From the NCBI GenBank assembly GCA_017311185.1, contig JAESUZ010004910.1:62001-126000 (forward strand): 64,000 nt of DNA, written 5' to 3'. Made by a program: the position numbers and the translations under genes. This document shows positions 46,402-57,262 of this stretch, in pieces (the stretch's first letter is position 1; each line of letters starts with the position of its first letter). This DNA comes from Proteles cristata cristata. Lineage: Eukaryota; Chordata; Mammalia; Carnivora; Hyaenidae. The notes below the pieces were generated by a model. That model searched no databases. It was not told the DNA's origin and saw only the letters and a program-made list of their open reading frames with translations.

Positions 46402-47194
46402 TCTTCCACATAGTTCTTTTTTTTTTTATTTTTTTTATTTTTTTATTTTTTTATTTTTTACAAATAGTTTATTGTCAAATTAGTTTCCACATAACACCCA
46501 GTGCTCATCCCCACAAGTGCCCTCCTCCATGCCCACCCCTCCTCCCCCCCACATCCATCAGTCCTCAGTTTTGTCAGCATTCAAGAGTCTCTCATGGTTT
46601 GCCTCTCTCCCTTTCCCCCACCATTTCCCCCCTTGTTCTCCCCCTTGGTCCTCGTCAAGTTCCTCCTAATCCTCCTATACGTGCACACATATGATATTTG
46701 TCCTCCTCTGCCTCACTTATTTCGCTCAGCATAACACCCTCAAGGTCCATCCATGTTGCTACACATGGCCAGATTTCATTGTTTCTCATTGCCATGTAGT
46801 ATTCCATGGTATAGATAAACCACATCTTTTTGATCCATTCATCTGTTGATGGACACTTAGGCTCTTTCCAGGTTTTAGCTATTGTGGAGAGTGCTGCTAT
46901 GAACATTGGGGTACAAATCAAAACCACACTGAGATACCACCTCACGCCAGTCAGAGTGGCTAAAATGAGCAAATCAGAGAACTCTAGATGCTGGCGAGGA
47001 TGTGGAGAAACGGGCACCCTCCTACACTGTTGGTGGGAATGTAAACTGGTCCAGCCCCTCTGGAAAACAGTGTGGAGGTTCCTCAGGAAACTAACAATAG
47101 AACTCCCCTATGACCCAGCAATAGCACTGCTAGGAATTTACCCAAGGGATACAGAAATGTTGATGCATAGGAGCACATGTCTTCCACATAGTTC
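46402..47194 (-). mobile_element. Twin-primed L1 (5' inversion) with target-site duplication
   Basis: The 3' segment (46417-46914) is antisense: T-rich tail with A6-7T interruptions, then AGTTTATTGTCAAATTAGTT, CATCCATCAGTCCTCAGTTT, AGGTCCATCCATGTTGCTAC and GCTCTTTCCAGGTTTTAGCT. At about 46911-46914 orientation flips. The 5' segment (46915-47180) is sense ORF2: TCAAAACCACACTGAGATAC, ACTGTTGGTGGGAATGTAAA and TAGGAATTTACCCAAGGGAT. It ends ...GGAGCACATGT, the base next to where the 3' segment begins in an intact L1. TCTTCCACATAGTTC flanks it at 46402-46416 and 47180-47194. All of this is the signature of twin priming. The 120- and 128-codon frames across it are L1 read-through. Confidence 0.96.
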
Positions 47195-48059
47195 CTTAAA
47201 GGATCCTTTGTTCTAGGGGAGAGAGAATGTTAAGGGCTGTTCCTGAAGTGCTCTGACTATGATGAGGTTGAAATATTACTGCTCTGAAAATGAATACAGT
47301 CTCACTTATAATATATCTGCTTCTCACTGGACTCCAAGAAAGCAATAACCAGCTCCACAGACGATTCAGCTCAACCTCCCTTTTAGACCGAGTGGGCAAT
47401 CAAGAATTTTAAATTGGCTTTCTTCGGTTACAAATCAAGTATCAGCATATTTACTGATTCTAGAAAATATTCTGAAAACTACTTTTAAAGGATATAAAAG
47501 AAAACACTTATCTCAATTAGAAATACCTAACACTTGGCTCTGTGGGTTTGATAGATTCACAATAAATTTGATTTATTAAGCAAATAGAGATGCCATTGTA
47601 CAGAATGTAACAAATGAGAACTGGTTATCAAGACTATGAAAACAGAACCGTGCTATGGTTCATGACTATTACTGGTTATCTCTTCTGATGAGTTCCTTTT
47701 TTGGTAGACTAGAGAAACTCCTTACATGCAATATATAGGAAAGGAATAAAAAGGGAGGGAGAGGGAGAGGACAGAGAGAGATGTGGGGCACTAATTAAAA
47801 TGTAAGCCTATTTGCCTTTTTATTCTTATAAATAATGATGTGAATGATTCCAACATCCTTCCCCTGCTTCTTCCATATACATTCCTTTTTTCTGATTGAG
47901 AGCTCTGTCTCTCCACATGCCAATTTAGTGGTAGCCTCTCTCCTGGAAAGACTATGAAAATTGTCTATTAGATCCAATAAATTCAGCTTCAGTGGCATTC
48001 TTGTTCTTTAGGTGGCTATTTGTGGTCTAAAATCTGGTCCCTCCATAACAACTGCCCTA
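47195..48059. other. Unassigned intergenic DNA
   Basis: A GAGAGGGAGAG purine run lies at about 47753-47780. No gene or named repeat is recognised. Confidence 0.4.
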
Positions 48060-48135
48060 ATTAACTTTTCCTCTTCATGGCCAAAGCTCTTAAAAGAGGT
48101 GTTCCCACAACTTCCATTTTCTCCACACTTTCACT

Positions 48136-48474
48136 AATCCGCTCTCTCTCTTTTTTTTAATATTTTTATTTATATATTTATAAATATATAATTATATATA
48201 AATATAAATTATTTATATATAATATATAATATATATATATTATATATATATAATATATATAATATTTCTAGGAGAGAGAGAGAGAGACAGCGTGAGCAGG
48301 GGAGAGTCAGAGAGAGAGGGAGTGACAGACTGAAACAGGCTCCAGGCTCTGAGCTGACAGTCAGCACAGAGCCGGACGCGGGGCTCGAACCCACGAACCG
48401 CGAGATCATGACCTAAGCGAAAGTCGGACGCTTAACTGACTAAGCCACCCAGGCACCCCAAATCTGCTCTCTTC
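48136..48474 (-). mobile_element. Young-type CAN-SINE, antisense, with TA-expanded tail
   Basis: The SINE (48150-48459) carries the young signature (ATTTCTAGGAGAGAGAGAGA, GGGGCTCGAACCCACGAACC). Its A-tail side has grown into about 95 bp of AT-dinucleotide repeats (48168-48265). AATCCGCTCTCTCTC (48136) and AATCTGCTCTCTTC (48461) are target-site duplications, and the target was the L2 relic. Confidence 0.94.
48168..48265. repeat. AT-dinucleotide array grown from a SINE tail
   Basis: Nearly pure A/T sequence of TATATA and TAAATA words that replaces the normal 15-25 bp A-tail of this SINE. Self-complementary and able to extrude a hairpin. Confidence 0.92.
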
Positions 48475-49550
48475 TAATGTGATTTATGCTTGTTCCATTT
48501 CACCCAAACTGCTTTCAAAAGGTCAATGTGAAACTTCTTTGTGAAACTTGACAGTTTAGACCACCCTGTTCTTTCTAAAATACCCTCTCCTCTTGGTTTC
48601 CGTGGCACCACAATATTTGTTTTTCTTCCTACCTCTTTAACCACTTCTTTGTGAAGTTCTTCACCTCTACTCATTTCATACATGTAATTATTGCTCAAAG
48701 TCCATTCCCAGGATACTCTCTCACTTTCTCTGGGTGATCTCATCCATCCACATTACTCCAATTCCCATTAAATGTCAATAATTTCATATTTTTATCTCCA
48801 GTTCAACCTACTTGCTGGAGTACCAGATCCATTGATACTATAGTCTAGAAGATATATTAACCTAGAGATATTGCAGGCACTAAAAAGTCACCCTTGTCCA
48901 GAAATGAACTCATCTTTCTTCCAACTTCAACCACTCCAAACAGATTCTTCCCATGCTCTGTATTCATAATGATTTAAATCAGTATGCTAGGATTCAACCT
49001 GGATTTCTCCTTACCTGGTTTCTAGATTCAATTCCTTTCTTCCCATTTCCATTGTACTACCTCAGTTTAGGACACCAAATTTCTCTGGATAGACTCCCCA
49101 TCAGTTTCCTAATTGTTCTAGCTCCTTCCTTAATTCCCTACAACCCACACTTTGCCCTGCAGAGTCAACTTTCTTTTCTACAAATCTGACCATGTTATCT
49201 TGCACACTTAAAACCATTATTGTCTTTCAAAAGCCCTTAGGACAAAATGCAAACTCTATAATATAACTTACAATTGGCTGCTTGTTTTAATGCTTTCTTA
49301 ATTTTCCAATCTCTTCTGATAAGCCCAACACCCACTGACCAACCTTGTCACAGTTCTCCCCCAGCTCTCCCTCACCTTGGAGGAGCTGTACATGCTTCTC
49401 CTGCTGCCTGGAGTACACCTGTCTCTTCTTTGCCTGGTAAGCTATTATTCTTCCTTTAGGCTTCAGCTATATTTTTCCTCCTATATTTTATCATAATTTT
49501 CCTCTACGTCCATAGTATGCAAGGGTGTCTGGCAAATGGTAGTCACTCAC

Positions 49551-50037
49551 CAAATCTTTCTATTTTTTTAAAATATTTATTTAGAGAGAGAGACAGACAG
49601 ACTGAGACAGGCATCAGTGGGTGAGGAGAGAGATGGAAGAGACAGAATCCAGAGAGCGACAGAGACAGAATCTGAAGCAGGCTCCAGGCTCTGAGCTGTA
49701 AGCACAGAGCTCAATACAGGGTTCAAACTCACCAGTCATGAGATCATGATCTGAATTGAAGTCAGATGCTTAACTGGCTGAGCCACCCAGTTACTCCCCT
49801 CCTGTTTTTTTAAAGTTTATTTATTTATTTTGAGAGACAGAGACAGCATGTGTGAGGGTGGGAGGGGGGGAGAGAGAGCAAGTGAGAGAGAGAGAATGAG
49901 AATCCCAAGCAGGCTCTGTGCTGTCAGCACAGAGCCCAACACAGAGCTTGAAGACACAAAACTGAGATCGTGACCTGAGCCAAAACCAATAGTTGGACAT
50001 TTAACTGACAGAGCCACCCAGGTGCCCCAAATCTTTC
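49551..50037 (-). mobile_element. Tandem pair of antisense CAN-SINEs inside one target-site duplication
   Basis: Two SINEs in the same orientation lie head to tail. The first is 49561-49799 (tail TATTTTTTTAAAATATTTAT, head CTGAGCCACCCAGTTACTCC). The second is 49804-50027 (tail TTTTTTTAAAGTTTATTTAT, head AGAGCCACCCAGGTGCCCC). CAAATCTTTC flanks the pair at 49551-49560 and 50028-50037, and I see no separate duplication around either one. Both are moderately diverged; the first also has an internal partial duplication of its ACAGAATC body. Confidence 0.9.
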
Positions 50038-50084
50038 AACGATTAAATTTCAAAGGCTAACTTCACAGCAACTGTCTCCAAAAA

Positions 50085-50385
50085 TATCTTCACTGATATG
50101 TGAAATTTAAGAAACAAAACAAAGAAAGTGGGTACAAGGGAGAAAGAGAGAGACAAACCAAGAAACAGACTCTTAACTATAGAGAACAAACTGATGATTA
50201 CTAGAGGGGAGGTGGGGGGGATGGGTGAAATAGATGATGGGGATTAAAGAGTACACTTATCATGAAGAGCCTTGGGCAATGTATAGAATTGTTGAATTAC
50301 CATATTGTACACCTGAAACCTAATAAAATGTTAACTATACTGGAATTAAAATTTAAAACAAATAATAAAATGAAAAAATAATGCT
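50085..50385 (+). mobile_element. L1 3' UTR end, sense, short
   Basis: TATGTGAAATTTAAGAAACA, AACAGACTCTTAACTATAGA, ATGATTACTAGAGGGGAGG and TATTGTACACCTGAAACCTA are a carnivore L1 3' end related to the one at 7.6-8.6 kb. It ends in A-rich sequence at about 50370-50385. A loose match between 50080-50095 and 50404-50419 could be a target-site duplication but overlaps L1 sequence. Confidence 0.85.
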
Positions 50386-50844
50386 AGGTAAAAGAAATCA
50401 GAAAAAAGATATCCTCACTATGCATTCTTACTTCCAAGGACCTCTGTTGATCTAGTGAAGATAAGTTGATTGGCTAGTAATTTAATAAAATAGACAATTA
50501 AATCCAGAAGCAGCCATGAACAATATTAGTTCTTTTGTCAACATTGACCTCTGTGCTTTCAATCCACTAAAGAGAGGAGGTCTATAAGTCACCCTGGGAG
50601 GAAACTACATAGGCAGATGTCCATTTGTAGGCTTCTAAATGCAGTCTTCCCTGAGGTGGCTTGAGAATTTGTCCTGGGTTCCATAAACAGATATCCTGCT
50701 CCATGTGGATCATTCCCAATGATCAGTTCTTACTATGATTTCTATTATTCTTCTGTTTCAACAGTTACACACAATTAGCATTTCATTTCCCTTCTTACTT
50801 CTTTTATTATCATCACCAACCATGCCTTATGTATTATTTCACAT
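50386..50844. other. Unassigned intergenic DNA
   Basis: No gene or named repeat is seen. Confidence 0.4.
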
Positions 50845-50965
50845 GTTCAACTGGTTCTATCAACAATCCCATGAGGTAATCATTATTCCTCCTACTTAAT
50901 AGGGAAGAAAATGAAGCCTATCTGTGATCATCTAGCTATTCAGTAGTGAACTTGGGCTTTAATTT
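50845..50965 (-). mobile_element. MIR relic, antisense
   Basis: CAACAATCCCATGAGGTAAT, GGGAAGAAAATGAAGCCTAT and CAGTAGTGAACTTGGGCTTT fit the antisense MIR core. Confidence 0.6.
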
Positions 50966-51024
50966 CAATGTCAGTATTTATTTTATGATTTCTGGAGTGT
51001 GAAAACCCTTCTCAATACATCAGT

Positions 51025-51095
51025 GCCACCTGTTGTGCTGAATGGCATGTAGTAAGTATTCAGTGAGTACCTTCTTATTGGATAAATGTTTTAAA
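51025..51095 (+). mobile_element. L2 3' terminus, sense
   Basis: GCATGTAGTAAGTATTCAGT and TATTGGATAAATG resemble the L2 end motif. Short and weak. Confidence 0.4.
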
Positions 51096-54000
51096 TAAAT
51101 TAAGATGTTGGAAAGAAGACAGAGTATTCTTTCCACTTGATGTTAGTTCATTTTACTATAGTTTCTTAATGACTATGTGTAGGTGTATTAAGCACCATTT
51201 GCAACCACAGTCAAATAATTAACCACCTAAAAGAACAAAGAGTAAAAGGATGTGAAGGTTTGCCTTGGCCACTGACCTTCCAGGAAAGTGATAACACAGA
51301 AAACCAAGTGAGGGTGACAAGAAGACTAGAAACAAATAATTGGGTAATTCTCATTTTGTATCTCAATCCTATATATTGGACAATATACATTTTATATCAA
51401 ATATGCTTCATTTCGATTGCTGTGTAATATTTAAGATACATAAATTTAGTAAGGTAAAATGAGGCACAAAATGTACTTATTTTTTATAATCTATTAGTTT
51501 TTCACAGCAAAGAATCAAACAAATGTTTTTATTATTGGAGATACTATTAGTTCCTATTAGGATGTTTTTAGGATAGATAATATACTCATTTATTTAGAGC
51601 TACGGAGGTGGGGGGGGATTAATGACTTTATTTTGATATGGCAAATTGCAGTAAAGGTCATAAAATGTGAGATTTTAGATAATTTTAATGATTTAACTTT
51701 CTTAAGAAAAAAGTGAGATATTTGTCTAAAGTAACCAATGATCTGAAAAGTAAACTTATATCACTGCTTAGAAAGAAATGCTTAAATTAGCAGTATGGAT
51801 CAGGGGCATGGAAATAGGTATTTAAACATTTGGTTTGTGTCTCTGGGGAGCACAAGTTCTTTGGATCTCATTGCCTTCTAGCCTAGTTATTACCTCAAAC
51901 TTATTGTCTGAAGGTGCCATCTTACGAGGTCTGCTTGATGAGGAAAATCAACAATCCTTTCTACCCTCCCACTATTGCATCCTCTCTGATGCCCTTTATA
52001 CTCATTTTAGAGCCCCTGATTATATGTTTCAATCTGGTACTTGCAACCTGGATAATTGAGTCAAATTGGTGAGAGAAAATGAATACTCTCACCTGCAAAA
52101 GAAATGATCAGATAATGATGACTAGGATAAAAGGACATGCAGATTTTTGTGCTAACATCTCTAAAAATAGCCCAGAAGTTGCACTGAGAGCATATACATC
52201 CTGTCTGTACCAACAGCCTAGGAACACTAAACATTATTGGATGTTGAAGCACTATGGATCAAAATGTAATGGTGGCTATTGTGGGAGTAATTGCTGATAA
52301 TAATGTCTGTGAAAGCAAATTGTGAAGATGGTTGCTGAATTACCCCAAGAAGTAACTATTTTATAAAAAGGAAACTACTTAACCTAGGTTGATGAATCAA
52401 TTAGGAGAGTAAAAAGAAGACATGAATGGGCTACACACACAGAGTGGTCTAGAGATCCTCACATTGTGTCTCTGTGTGCATATCTCTATCTTTATCTCTA
52501 TCTCTTTCTACCTCTCTATCTCTATCACCTGATAGAAGCTTAAAAAAATCTTATTAAACTGATAAAATAAGTATCCTATCTAGATTAAAGAAGTCCTGCA
52601 AATTATCAGGAGACTTTGTACATGCTTGCCTTATGAAACATAAAAAGTAGTCTTTTGTGTTTGCTAAGACTGAAAACTTCTGATTTTTGGACACAATGAT
52701 CTTCCAGTTACTAGATCAACAACTGTGAAAGAAATAGAGAATTGAAGTCTAGCTGGGATTTCTGGACATAATTAAAAGGGCCCTGAGAATAGACTTTTTT
52801 TTTTAGCTGCCCACATCACAACTGACATTAAAAAATGTTTCTTTCTACATTAAGACAAGTGCTGTCCAATTATTTTAAGACAACTGTGATGTGTATATGC
52901 AGGAAGATGTGTTATCAGACAGTGTGTGTGTGCGTGTCCATGCTTGAGAGAATAAGAAAGGAAAGAAAGATATAAAATTGCATAGTTGTCTTCTTATCTA
53001 TTCGAAATTGGACTAATTTTCCATGGATATAAAGACTGTCTCAAGGGATACCTGTATTAGTAGTCTTTCAGAGTAAGTACAAAAAAGGGCCTAGCCAAAA
53101 AAATGATATTTTTGAAATGTGTTTATAATTTTCCTTGGAGCTTTCATTTAAAAATGTTTCATTGTTTGGGAACAATGGTAAAGAATAAGAAATGGGGAAG
53201 TAAAGAGTGATACTGTTCTGTTTCTGGCTTTAGGAACTCCCGACCATGGTTCTGGCTAAAATATCTTTCTGGATAATTCCTAGCATTACTTCAGAAGTGT
53301 TGCTAGGGGTGATAATAAGTGGTCATCTTGCCATCATATAAGTATGATACTTTCTCAGGTTAACATTGTTAAGAGATAATCAAGTCATACAAACAAGCAT
53401 AAACATGGGGGAAAATAAATTTGGTGCCATCTACTAATAAAAACAAAAAGCCCTAGACATAAAATCAATCAATAAAACCCAATTTTTAATGCAAAATATA
53501 TTTACATCTTAAATTTACTCACTCTAACCTCAAATGTGCACCAAAAAGGCAGCTTCTTTATTTCCTATGGCTGAACTGAGTTTTCTTATGAGGTTCACAC
53601 CACCTGTGAAAGGACTTGCTCATCATTAGTATTTTAGCTCCCTTTAGTGTAAAAGGTCTCTTTTTTTAATGTTCAGCTATAAGAAGAAGGGTTTAAAAAC
53701 TGGCCTCTTCTGGATGAATTGTTTTTCTTGCCCAAGATGAAGCAATGGAGTTCTGGTACATGAAGGGAAACTACCTGTGTCCCTATGGCAGGGGTAGCTG
53801 GAGTCTTAGATCCACTGAGTGTCCATTGGATCCTCACTTCTCTCTGCTGTGGCACCTATTCTGCTCTTTCCCTGCACCGGTGAGCCCTGTGCTGCAACTG
53901 GTTCTGTTTGGTCATTCAAGAAGGTGAGCTCTCAACTACTTTTGGGGTTATAGTCCTAGACACATGCCCCCTGTTACACACTCGCTTTTCCAGCAACCTT

Positions 54001-55769
54001 TGATTTTATTCCCCAAACTTTGCCAATCTGTATCACTTCCCTGGAAGATGTAGGAACTTCCAGGACCCCTGCTTGTCACACAGGCACTAAGTGAATATGT
54101 CTAGGAATTCTGTATGGTCAGTAGGGTGACCTCTTGACCTTTTCTGCAGGTGCTCCTCCACCCGGCAACCCAGGATCACTTGGCCCCGTTAGCCTGCTTT
54201 CCAGCATTCTCTTACTGTTTAACAGGAAAAGCTCCTGGACCTGAAACATGCTAAAAAAAGGTGTTATCCATGTTATTTTATTATGATTTGGTGTGAGATG
54301 GAAAGCAGAATATCTAGAGATTTTCATTATTTATGTCTTTCTGAAACTAGAGCTGGGGCTTAATCTTAGTGGGATTTAGAGACTTCAGTTCCTTAGGGGC
54401 AGAGGGAGCAAAGTGCCATGGTAATAAATCCCCATGAACTCATGTGAGATGCAGATGCTGCTATGAGAGATAAAGCCTGGGGAGGTGTGATCCAGGTTAT
54501 GCCTCCAGCTACTTGCTCAGCCCTGGAGCTTCATTTCCCCACAGGGCAGTTGTATTTAAGGCGACTTTGGGGACAAAGACAGAGATGGAGTACTAACCAT
54601 TTGTCCTGCCATGAGGAGTAAATGTCTGCTGCTTGTAGCCCGGCAGCACCAGCCAAAGGGCTGAGAGCAGGTGAAGGCTTACTTCCTGGTTTCTTCAAAC
54701 CCAACAACACAGATTTTCCTGTTTTTTAATCAGGCGTAGAAAGACAAAATATCATAGTTATTTGTCTATTCCACAAGGTAATCTGGCATGATCCAGAGCA
54801 CCCAGTTTCTGGTCTCAGTGTTGACACCATCTCTTATTCAGAGGCATTCCCTGAGAGCAAGACTCTAGCCATACCTCAAAACCAGTTCCTTGTCTTCAAT
54901 TCAAACATCCCCCTTCTTGACCACAGTTTTCTCCCTTTCTCTCACATACTCCCTGCACTTTCTTTTTGTAATTTCATAGAGTCCTTGGTCATTTTGGTTG
55001 CCCAGCACATGAGGCTTCTTCCTACATTTGGGAGAGTTTCTTGGTGAGAGAAAGAGGCACTTCTTTGTCAGAAGTCAAACATGCCAAACATTTAGCTTTC
55101 TTGCAAGCTAGAATTTAGGCCCATGATAATCTCAGCCAGATTGTCATCTCAGACAATCTCAGCCAGCAAGACCACCTTCAAAGAATTAGAGTTGGGAGGT
55201 GACACAGCTGTTGACAGTAAAGAAGTCCTAGGTGGGGGGAATTTTCAGGCCCCAGAAGCAGTGATTTTGGTGGCAGTAACCTGTGTCCACTGGGGTTGAT
55301 GCTTAGCAGTGGTGGTGGTCGCAGCATCAATGATCAGTTCTGCATCACAATTTGGACTTTCTTCCTGACAGTGCACCAATATATGGTCCTTTAGGTCTGG
55401 AAAGTTCTGTGAGTGACCCAAGAACATTTTAATACTTTCATTTTCTGCTTAAAACTTCTGCCGAAGTTGGTTTTTAACTATATCCAAAAGCCCTACATGA
55501 TACATGTGGCTTATGGGAACTTTAATGATTTGACGGTGACTTTCCTCCCTAAATTCATCTCTTAGTGTGACTTCCCACCTCGCTTCCTGCAGTTCAGACA
55601 TATTTAAAGTCTTTCATCTTTTCTTTCTTGACTCTTTCTCACTTCCAGACCTGTATAAATAGTCTGCCCTCTGTCTGAAGAGCCCCTCCCATCTCTCAGC
55701 CCTGGGAGACCCTTATTTATACTCTGAGTCTCCATTTTGGCATTTCTCTATCATTGGAACAGGTGGTAT
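51096..55769. other. Long repeat-poor unassigned DNA
   Basis: About 4.7 kb in which I recognise no transposon except perhaps unclassifiable relics. Simple sequence is limited to a TATCTC run (52480-52528), a short GTGTG (52921-52938) and a G9 run near 51610. Frames are all below 80 codons and show no domain. Confidence 0.4.
52480..52528. repeat. (TATCTC)n hexanucleotide run
   Basis: About seven imperfect TATCTC/TACCTC units. Confidence 0.8.
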
Positions 55770-56170
55770 TTTTGTTTTTTTTGTTTTGTTTTTGGTTCTT
55801 TATTGGCAAAATCTAATACCTTGTGCAACACTAACAGAACTCCAGTTTTGCAAAGACCAGTGTGTTCCCAGTTAGTAATACTTCCTTAGTCTCTCTGAAA
55901 TTATGAATGGCTATCTGTCTCAGTCCTGGCCGATGAATTATAAGTAGAAGTCTATCAAGTGGGACCTCCAGAATAAAAAGGGTCAGTTTCAGCCCACAAA
56001 TGGTTCTTTCCATTCTCATTCCCTTCTTACTTGTCATGCAGACCTGACATCTGACACTGAAGCAGACATTATGTAGCCATGAGAATAGGAGCCACACTGA
56101 AAGAGAAAGAAACCAGAGTGAATCTGGGTTCATGAACAGTTGCACCAGATATGAATTGCCTACTTCCAAT
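55770..56170 (-). mobile_element. Possible ancient interspersed repeat, family not assigned
   Basis: On the minus strand the words CTTCTACTTATAATTCATCG, GGCCAGGACTGAGA and TGGGAACACACTGG follow the same order as in the stretch at 12.8-13.7 kb (plus strand). The 112-codon minus-strand frame (55831-56169) reads through it and has no domain. Confidence 0.3.
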
Positions 56171-56269
56171 TTCTTATTATATAATATGAAAAAAATCTCT
56201 ATTTAGTTAAGCCACTGCTGTCAGATTTCTGTTACGTACTGTTGAGTGCAATTCAGAGCCCCTAAGGCA

Positions 56270-56395
56270 ATCTGGCCTTTAGGTGCCCTCACAATGTCTT
56301 TCACTTCTGTTATAAAAACACATTACCTAGTTGTAATTTCCTGTCAACTTATCTGTATCTTTACTTTTAGTTGTAAGCTCCATGAAGACAGTGAC
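56270..56395 (+). mobile_element. L2 3' region, sense
   Basis: TATCTGTATCTTTACTTTTA, GTTGTAAGCTCCATGAAGAC fit the L2 3' region. It stops where the MLT1-like LTR starts. Confidence 0.55.
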
Positions 56396-56850
56396 TAGAA
56401 TGGGTTGAATTGTGATCCCTAAAAGTTATGTTCTAATTGTAACTTCTGGTACCCGTGAATGTGACCTTATATGGAAATAGGGTTTTTGTAGATATAATCA
56501 AATTAAGATTTGGGCAGGCCTTAAATCCAATGACTAGTGACTATATACGAGAACGAAGAAGGAGACATGGACACAAAGATATAGGCAGGGAAGAGGCCTG
56601 TGATGATGGAAGCAGAGATTGGAGTTACGCTGTTATGAGCAATGGAATACCTGGTGCCTCCAAAAGCTGAAAAAAGCAAGGAAGCATTCTGTCTCAGAGG
56701 CTTCAGAGATGGTATGGTACTGCAGACATCTTGATTTCAGATATATAGTCTCCAGATATTAGATAGTATACATTTATATTGTTTTAGGCCATACACAGTT
56801 GGTAGACATTTGTTATGGCAGGCCCAGGAATAAAGCATAGCGACTACATC
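56396..56850 (+). mobile_element. MLT1-like solo LTR, sense
   Basis: GAATGGGTTGAATTGTGATC, TGACCTTATATGGAAATAGG, ATCCAATGACTAGTGACTAT, GAGGCCTGTGATGATGGAAG, GGTGCCTCCAAAAGCTG and ATTTGTTATGGCAGGCCCAG follow the same plan as the LTR at 14.2-14.9 kb. It is an old ERVL-MaLR-type LTR. The 71-codon frame at 56455-56670 is read-through. No internal retroviral sequence is present. Confidence 0.65.
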
Positions 56851-57104
56851 TGAGTTGTTTAGATTTGCAACATGCCCTCTTATGTTAGAATCACCAACAT
56901 TAGTATTTCTCTAGAGCCATCATGTGAGGTGATTAGAACCAGAAAAGATAGTAGAGATATCTGCTTTGCGAGCTAGCAATTTGCTGATTCCATATTCTGT
57001 GTCCTGGCACAAAGACACAGTATGGAAGAATCCAGAATCCAAGGATGGAAAACAGATTTCACTTTGACTGTATTGTGTTGCCTAGCATTCTGAAGCTACA
57101 TCTG
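56851..57104. other. Unassigned intergenic DNA
   Basis: No gene or named repeat is seen. Confidence 0.4.
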
Positions 57105-57262
57105 AGTCATTCATTCCGTTTGTTTAACACTTATTTATAGAATTTATATTATATGAATACATCAGGTAATATTCGGGGTCCTAGAAACCCACTGCACACA
57201 AAAGAGCAAAATCAGTCAATCAACCAATCAGTCAATCGATCCTTGTCTCCATAGAGCTGGCA
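57105..57262 (-). mobile_element. L2 3' end, antisense, with AATC run
   Basis: GAGTCATTCATTCCGTTTGT, CTTATTTATAGAATTTATAT and CCTTGTCTCCATAGAGCTGG fit the antisense L2 end. A CAATC-type run lies at 57212-57240 inside it. Confidence 0.55.

Larger units (their letters stand above)
48060..49555 (+). mobile_element. Long L2 LINE relic, sense: late ORF2 and 3' UTR
   Basis: About 1.2 kb of L2 can be followed in order: GGCCAAAGCTCTTAAAAGAG, then (after a SINE) GACCACCCTG, CTCCTCTTGGTTTCCGTGGC with the following CACCACAATATTTGTTTTTC, TCTGGGTGATCTCATCCATC, GAAATGAACTCATCTTTCTT, GCTAGGATTCAACCTGGATT, AGGACAAAATGCAAACTCTA, CTTCTCCTGCTGCCTGGAGT and GTGTCTGGCAAATGGTAGTC. This spans the end of the reverse transcriptase region to the 3' UTR. 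Stops and indels break all frames. It is unusually long for an L2 relic, which is usually a few hundred bases from the 3' end. Confidence 0.75.

Noticed and set aside
46655..47017. 120-codon minus-strand and 128-codon plus-strand (46830-47216) frames
   Set aside because: Both read across the inversion junction of the twin-primed L1. They join sense and antisense pieces of L1 ORF2 and are not genes.
50080..50419. Second possible L1 3' transduction (loose repeat at 50080-50095 and 50404-50419)
   Set aside because: The left copy overlaps normal L1 sequence (TTTCACT-type word) and two mismatches remain, so the match may be chance.
55831..56169. 112-codon minus-strand frame
   Set aside because: It overlaps what looks like an old dispersed repeat and shows no domain or splice context.
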